From positions 186,001 to 250,000 of the forward strand of contig JAEZZQ010000016.1 in NCBI GenBank assembly GCA_023442465.1: a stretch of 64,000 nucleotides of DNA, read 5' to 3'. Below are positions 60,064-64,000 of the stretch, one piece after another; position 1 is the stretch's first letter; each line of letters opens with the position of its first letter. Origin of the DNA: Bacillota bacterium. GTDB taxonomy: Bacteria; Bacillota; Clostridia; Lachnospirales; Lachnospiraceae. Made by a program: the position numbers and the translations under genes. A model generated the notes under the pieces. The model was not told where the DNA came from and made no database searches. It saw nothing but the letters and a program-made list of their open reading frames with translations.

Positions 60064-62388
60064 TCAGCCGGTAGTCCTTTCGATGTCGATAATACTTTCC
60101 ACACCTCTCAATTTATCGATGATGCGGTTAAGCTCTTCCCTGCTTCCTATTTCGAAGGAGGTAGACAAGGTCGCCAGACCCTGCTTGTTCGTTCTCGTGT
60201 TCATAGATAAGATATCCACGTTCTTCTCCGTAAGCGCACGGGATATATCCGCGATCAGACCGCTTCTGTTATTGGCAAATATCCTGATTTCCGCAAAATA
60301 TTTCTCGCCGGTAACCTCCTCTGTGGACTGCTGCCACTCCGCATCGATGAGCCGCACACGTTCCATTTCCGGCATATTGATGACATTGACGCAATCGGTC
60401 CGGTGAATAGACACTCCTCTTCCACGAGTAACGAAACCAACGATTTCATCTCCCGGAACCGGGCTGCAGCATTTGGAAAAACGCACCGCCACGTCGTGAA
60501 TTCCCTTTACTACAATACCGCTCCCCGATTTGGCCTGCATTTTTTTCTGGTAATTACCTTCGGCAACGGAAGCAAGCACTTCTTCATCCGTCAGCGCCTT
60601 TTTATGCGCCTTGTCGTAAAGCTCCTGCATCTTGTTGATGATCTGGCCTTCCTTCAAACCACCGTGCCCTACTGCTGCATAGACGGAATCCCAATCCTTG
60701 AAGCCATACTTTTTCATAATGGCATTCATATATTCAGGCTTCATGATGTCTATGGTATTGATTGCTTTCGCCTTGCAGTAGGCAGCCAAAAGCTCCTTGC
60801 CTTTTACAATATTATCTTCCTTAAGTTCGTTCTTAAACCATTGGTTGATTTTACTCTTCGCCTGCGTACTCTTAACGACGTTCAGCCAGTCTCGGCTGGG
60901 GCCCTTGGAGTTCTGAGAGGTAAGAATCTCGATACGGTCACCATTTTTAATTTCATAATCTATGGTCACCAGCTTGCCGTTTACCCTTGCACCGATCATC
61001 TTGTTTCCTACCGCGCTGTGAATGCTGTAGGCAAAATCGATAGGAGTAGAACCGGCCGGAAGATTTTTGACATCTCCCGTAGGCGTAAAGCAATAAACAC
61101 TGTCCGAGAACAGGTCCAAATCACTCTTTAACAGATTCATAAACTCCATATTGTCGGACATATCCCTCTGCCACTCCAGAATCTGTCTGAGCCATACGAG
61201 CTTCTCTTCTTCCCTCTCCTCCACTTTCTTTCCGTCGGAGGACTCTTTATATTTCCAATGGGCAGCAATACCGAACTCCGCCGCCTTGTGCATTTCATAG
61301 GTACGTATCTGAATCTCAAAGGGCTGCCCATTGGCACCGATCAGCGTCGTATGAAGAGACTGGTACATATTGGCCTTGGGCATAGCGATATAGTCCTTAA
61401 AGCGCCCCGGAATCGGCTTATACATCTCGTGGATAACGCCGAGAGCCGCATAACAATCCTTCACGGTGTCCACGATAATCCTGACTGCGAACAAATCGTA
61501 AATTTGGTCGATGGTCTTATCCTGATTCTTCATTTTCTTATAAATGCTGAAAAAATGTTTGATACGGCCGTCAACCTGCGCCTTGATATCGGCATTTTCT
61601 ATATGCTGCTCAACTTCGTTTACAATACCCTGAATATACGCTTCCCGCTCGCTTCTTCGGATAGCTATCTTATCCACTAAATCGTAATAAACTTCGGGCT
61701 CCAGATATTTCAAAGATAAATCATCCAGCTCCACCTTTATCTTGGAAATACCGAGTCTCTGCGCGATAGGCGCATAAATATCCAGCGTTTCTCTTGCGAT
61801 CCGCTGCTGCTTCTCAGGAGGCATATGACTCAGGGTACGCATATTGTGCAGTCTATCCGCAAGCTTGATCAAAATGACTCTGATGTCCTTCGCCATGGCA
61901 AGGAACATCTTTCGGAGGTTTTCTGCCTGAATCTCCAGTTTATCCGGTGTCTTTCCTTCGTTATCTCCCGTAAGCTGCAATTGCTGCAGCTTCGTAACGC
62001 CGTCCACCAAAAGCACTACGTCAGAGCCAAACTCGCGCTCTATTTCCTCTTCCGTCATAATGGTATCTTCTACCACATCGTGCAGCAGTCCGGCAGCAAT
62101 AGTCTCTTTATCCAGCTCCAGATCCGCCAATATAATCGCTACACATAAAGGATGAATAATATATGGCTCGCCCGACTTTCTAACCTGATCCTTATGAGCG
62201 TCATAGGCTATCTTATAAGCTTTTTCAATCAACGATATATCATCTGAAGGGTGATATTTGCGCACACGGAAAATAAGGTCCTGGAACAACTGTTCAGGAC
62301 TTTGGAATTCCTGAATGGCTTCAATCCTTCCGTCATCGAAGACCATCTCGCTCATATCGGTTGTCATCTGTTTCTTTTCTTCTGTCAT
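60064..62388 (-). CDS. rel: Bifunctional (p)ppGpp synthetase/hydrolase, RelA/SpoT family
   Basis: Rel controls the stringent response. The protein has the HD hydrolase domain (HPLCVAIILADLELD, LLHDVVEDT), the synthetase domain (DRLHNMRTLSHM spacing, then YKPIPGRFKDYIAMPKANMYQSLHT with the substrate-binding region), TGS (FTPTGDVKNLPAGSTPIDFA), a zinc-finger-like Cys/His (KCCSPVPGD) and a C-terminal ACT domain. I give the ATG at 62386-62388, with GGTG upstream; the frame is open further, to TTG at 62434-62436, so the start is uncertain. Confidence 0.94.
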   Translation of the reverse strand: MTEEKKQMTTDMSEMVFDDGRIEAIQEFQSPEQLFQDLIFRVRKYHPSDDISLIEKAYKIAYDAHKDQVRKSGEPYIIHPLCVAIILADLELDKETIAAGLLHDVVEDTIMTEEEIEREFGSDVVLLVDGVTKLQQLQLTGDNEGKTPDKLEIQAENLRKMFLAMAKDIRVILIKLADRLHNMRTLSHMPPEKQQRIARETLDIYAPIAQRLGISKIKVELDDLSLKYLEPEVYYDLVDKIAIRRSEREAYIQGIVNEVEQHIENADIKAQVDGRIKHFFSIYKKMKNQDKTIDQIYDLFAVRIIVDTVKDCYAALGVIHEMYKPIPGRFKDYIAMPKANMYQSLHTTLIGANGQPFEIQIRTYEMHKAAEFGIAAHWKYKESSDGKKVEEREEEKLVWLRQILEWQRDMSDNMEFMNLLKSDLDLFSDSVYCFTPTGDVKNLPAGSTPIDFAYSIHSAVGNKMIGARVNGKLVTIDYEIKNGDRIEILTSQNSKGPSRDWLNVVKSTQAKSKINQWFKNELKEDNIVKGKELLAAYCKAKAINTIDIMKPEYMNAIMKKYGFKDWDSVYAAVGHGGLKEGQIINKMQELYDKAHKKALTDEEVLASVAEGNYQKKMQAKSGSGIVVKGIHDVAVRFSKCCSPVPGDEIVGFVTRGRGVSIHRTDCVNVINMPEMERVRLIDAEWQQSTEEVTGEKYFAEIRIFANNRSGLIADISRALTEKNVDILSMNTRTNKQGLATLSTSFEIGSREELNRIIDKLRGVESIIDIERTTG

Positions 62389-62454
62389 ATTCATCACCGG
62401 CCATATTCTTATTGAAATATATCCAATTTCACCCAATACCTTTAAAAACAGCCC

Positions 62455-62979
62455 CTATTTACCCTCGTAACAAATCGCGGATTCCAATCTGTAATCCTTT
62501 AATCTTTCCCGGCCCTTTAATCCTGCCAGCTCGATCATAACGACGATTCCCACTACTTCTCCTCCTAATGACTCGATGAGACGTATCATAGCCTCCGTCG
62601 TTCCGCCTGTAGCAATCAAATCATCCACAATCAGAATCTTCTGTCCCGGTTTAATAGAATCCTTGTGCATCTCTATTGTCGCAGTTCCATATTCTAATTC
62701 GTACTCAATGGACACCGTTTCACAAGGAAGCTTTCCCTTTTTCCGAATCAGCACAAAAGGCTTTTTCAAATTATATGCGATGGGCGTTCCGAAAATAAAT
62801 CCTCTCGATTCCGGTCCCACTACCACGTCGAATTCCAAATCCTTTACCATATCCTGCATGGTATCTACCGCAAGCTGCAGTCCGTCCGCATCCTGCAGAA
62901 CACTCGTCACATCTCTGAAAATAATGCCTTCCTCCGGAAAATCCGGGATACTCCGTACATATTCTTCCAATTGTTTCAT
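62455..62979 (-). CDS. apt: Adenine phosphoribosyltransferase
   Basis: Apt salvages adenine to AMP with PRPP. The 174-residue protein has the FRDVTSVLQD start motif, VVVGPESRGFIFGTPIAY, and the PRPP-binding ILIVDDLIATGGT. GGAGA precedes the ATG. It directly precedes rel, a common Firmicute pairing. Confidence 0.97.
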   Translation of the reverse strand: MKQLEEYVRSIPDFPEEGIIFRDVTSVLQDADGLQLAVDTMQDMVKDLEFDVVVGPESRGFIFGTPIAYNLKKPFVLIRKKGKLPCETVSIEYELEYGTATIEMHKDSIKPGQKILIVDDLIATGGTTEAMIRLIESLGGEVVGIVVMIELAGLKGRERLKDYRLESAICYEGK

Positions 62980-63029
62980 CGTTTACGTCTCCATTTCCGC
63001 TTTCGTCATTTAAAATTTATATATCCGTT

Positions 63030-63401
63030 TTATTTTGCCGGAACAATCTCAATCCAGTAATTGTCCGGGTCGTTGATGAAATAAATTCCCATCGCCTTAT
63101 TTTCGAAGCAGATACAGCCCATTTCCTCATGTTTTTTATGAGCGGCATCCATATCATCCGTTACGAAGGCGAGATGAAATTCATTATCTCCCAAATTATA
63201 ATTATCCTTTTCCCAATCGCGAAGCCATGTCAGTTCCAATTGGTGTCCCGTAGTCCCATCACCCATAAAAACAAGCTCAAAGCTGCCGTCCGGCGCCTTC
63301 TTCCTTCTTATCTCCTCAAGCCCTAACGCTTCTTTATAAAAATTTACGGATTTTTCCAAATCGATTACGTTAAAATTATTATGCGCAAATGTAAATTTCA
63401 T
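63030..63401 (-). CDS. VOC-fold protein, glyoxalase I-like
   Basis: This 123-residue vicinal-oxygen-chelate protein has HNNFNVIDLEKSVNFYKEAL at the start, HQLELTWLRDW in the middle and the final INDPDNYWIEIVPA, the pattern of lactoylglutathione lyase proteins with His and Glu metal ligands. In organisms without glutathione its thiol partner is unclear. AGGAGC precedes the ATG; its promoter lies at 63511-63539 and a GCGTG/CACGC hairpin is in the leader near 63416-63431. Confidence 0.88.
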   Translation of the reverse strand: MKFTFAHNNFNVIDLEKSVNFYKEALGLEEIRRKKAPDGSFELVFMGDGTTGHQLELTWLRDWEKDNYNLGDNEFHLAFVTDDMDAAHKKHEEMGCICFENKAMGIYFINDPDNYWIEIVPAK

Positions 63402-63510
63402 ATTTGGCTCCTATCCGCGTGCTTTAGCACGCATACAACTCAGGGGAGTAAAAATTTATTTTTCACTCTTCGCCCATTCCTTTCAGCGTCCCGTTTTTCT
63501 GTCGAATCTC

Positions 63511-63539
63511 ATTATATTATTAATTTTTTATTAAGTCAA
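63511..63539 (-). promoter_or_regulatory. Promoter of the VOC gene
   Basis: TTGACT (63534-63539) and consensus TATAAT (63511-63516) are spaced by 17 bp. The rest of the 63402-63830 gap holds a short leader hairpin and the inverted repeat at 63721-63751; nothing else was recognised. Confidence 0.75.
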
Positions 63540-63720
63540 TCAATATGCTCTGCTTCGAAGTCCGCATCTATTCTATATGTTTACATTATTATTCCCATTT
63601 CGGCTTCCTGCCATTTCGAAATATGTACCGATTATATCAAAAAAATCGACGTATGACTATCGAATACTACCGGAACGGCTCAATAGTAAACATTTTACGT
63701 CAATTTTTGTTTCATAGACT

Positions 63721-63751
63721 GAGGCTGCAACCCTTTTGGTATTGCAGCCTC
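63721..63751 (-). terminator. Hairpin downstream of groEL
   Basis: A perfect 10-bp stem GAGGCTGCAA/TTGCAGCCTC with an 11-base loop lies 80 bp after the groEL stop. The T run is distant, so it is only a probable terminator. Confidence 0.5.
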
Positions 63752-63830
63752 ATACTTAAAATCAGCAAATGCTGCGTCGAGCACTTTTCCTGATCTTACT
63801 ATATATCGATGTCGGTTTCTCGAGACTAAA

Positions 63831-64000
63831 TTACATCATTCCGCCCATTCCACCTGCCGGCATAGCGGGAGCCTCTTCTTTGATGTTCGCTACAACGGAT
63901 TCCGTAGTAAGGAGGGTGGATGCCACGCTGGTAGCGTTCTGAAGGGCACTTCTCGTTACCTTTGCCGGATCGAGGATGCCTTCGGCAACCATATCCACAT
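63831..64000 (-). CDS. groL: Chaperonin GroEL, C-terminal end (5' part outside window)
   Basis: The last 55 codons of the 60-kDa chaperonin are visible: VDMVAEGILDPAKVTRSALQ, ASVASTLLTTESVV-type sequence and the flexible tail ending PAGGMGGMM. The gene continues past the window edge. It forms the folding chamber with GroES, whose gene would normally lie upstream. Confidence 0.97.
   Translation of the reverse strand, partial: VDMVAEGILDPAKVTRSALQNATSVASTLLTTESVVANIKEEAPAMPAGGMGGMM

Noticed and set aside
60403..61131. 242-codon plus-strand frame opposite rel
   Set aside because: It lies entirely within the coding region of rel on the other strand, without promoter, ribosome site or protein motifs.
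1..64000. CRISPR arrays, tRNA or rRNA genes, prophage
   Set aside because: No regularly spaced repeats, no cloverleaf-type sequence and no phage or transposase genes were seen in any gap.

Overview
The window is chromosomal DNA from a spore-forming, meso-DAP-type clostridial Firmicute, most likely a member of the Lachnospiraceae. Evidence for this is the division/cell-wall cluster running into ftsZ-spoIIGA-sigE with sigG and a YmxH-type gene beside it, a SCIFF peptide with its radical SAM maturase, HemZ, and a priA-def-fmt-rsmB-rlmN-stp-prkC-rsgA cluster. Base composition is moderate, GTG and TTG starts are common, and most Shine-Dalgarno sites are strong. Nearly all genes lie on the minus strand, so operons read from high to low coordinates. 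No rRNA, tRNA, CRISPR array, prophage or transposase gene was seen.

Layout. 1-4.6 kb: a truncated peptide-type ABC substrate-binding lipoprotein, nrdR, and a small operon (ECF-transporter S component, uridine-kinase-like kinase, APH-fold phosphotransferase) behind an attenuator-like leader. 4.6-7.8 kb: sigG, an inverted ymxH on the plus strand, sigE and spoIIGA, with a spoIIG-type promoter of unusually long spacing. 8.1-21.8 kb: the dcw cluster mraZ-rsmH-ftsL-PBP-PBP-mraY-murD-ftsW/spoVE-murA-ftsQ-ftsZ, with 10-bp-period MraZ boxes in front of mraZ. 22.1-35.5 kb: ychF, then murE-priA-def-fmt-Zn peptidase-rsmB-rlmN-stp-prkC-rsgA. 35.9-43 kb: a PfkB kinase and recJ, secDF, the SCIFF maturase and SCIFF peptide, and a TIGR04086-type membrane protein. 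43.3-46.8 kb: the only plus-strand block (CorC-like protein, a secreted Cys/His protein, a cell-wall amidase), with one HAD phosphatase facing it. 46.9-53.6 kb: hisS-aspS-phosphopantetheinyl transferase plus two uncharacterised genes, then hemZ. 53.7-59.3 kb: a paired ABC exporter and a padR/HAAS-domain operon. 59.4-64 kb: apt-rel-MBL hydrolase, a VOC protein, and the 3' end of groEL.

The gene content is mostly conserved housekeeping and sporulation. The less expected layer is in the gaps: at least four families of short repeats, several with terminal inverted repeats and no coding capacity (MITE-like). One of 152 bp, flanked by a 6-bp direct repeat, sits in the 5' leader of hisS-aspS. Others flank sigG and lie upstream of murE, between mraZ and ychF, behind fmt, and upstream of the CorC gene. 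Other points of interest are the spoIIG promoter architecture, the ECF leader, a long hairpin over the translation start of the SpoVD-like PBP, the KTA (not KTG) box in that PBP, and the inverted position of ymxH. I did not find a clearly new enzyme system; the best unexplained coding material is the overlapping pair at 46934-47979.
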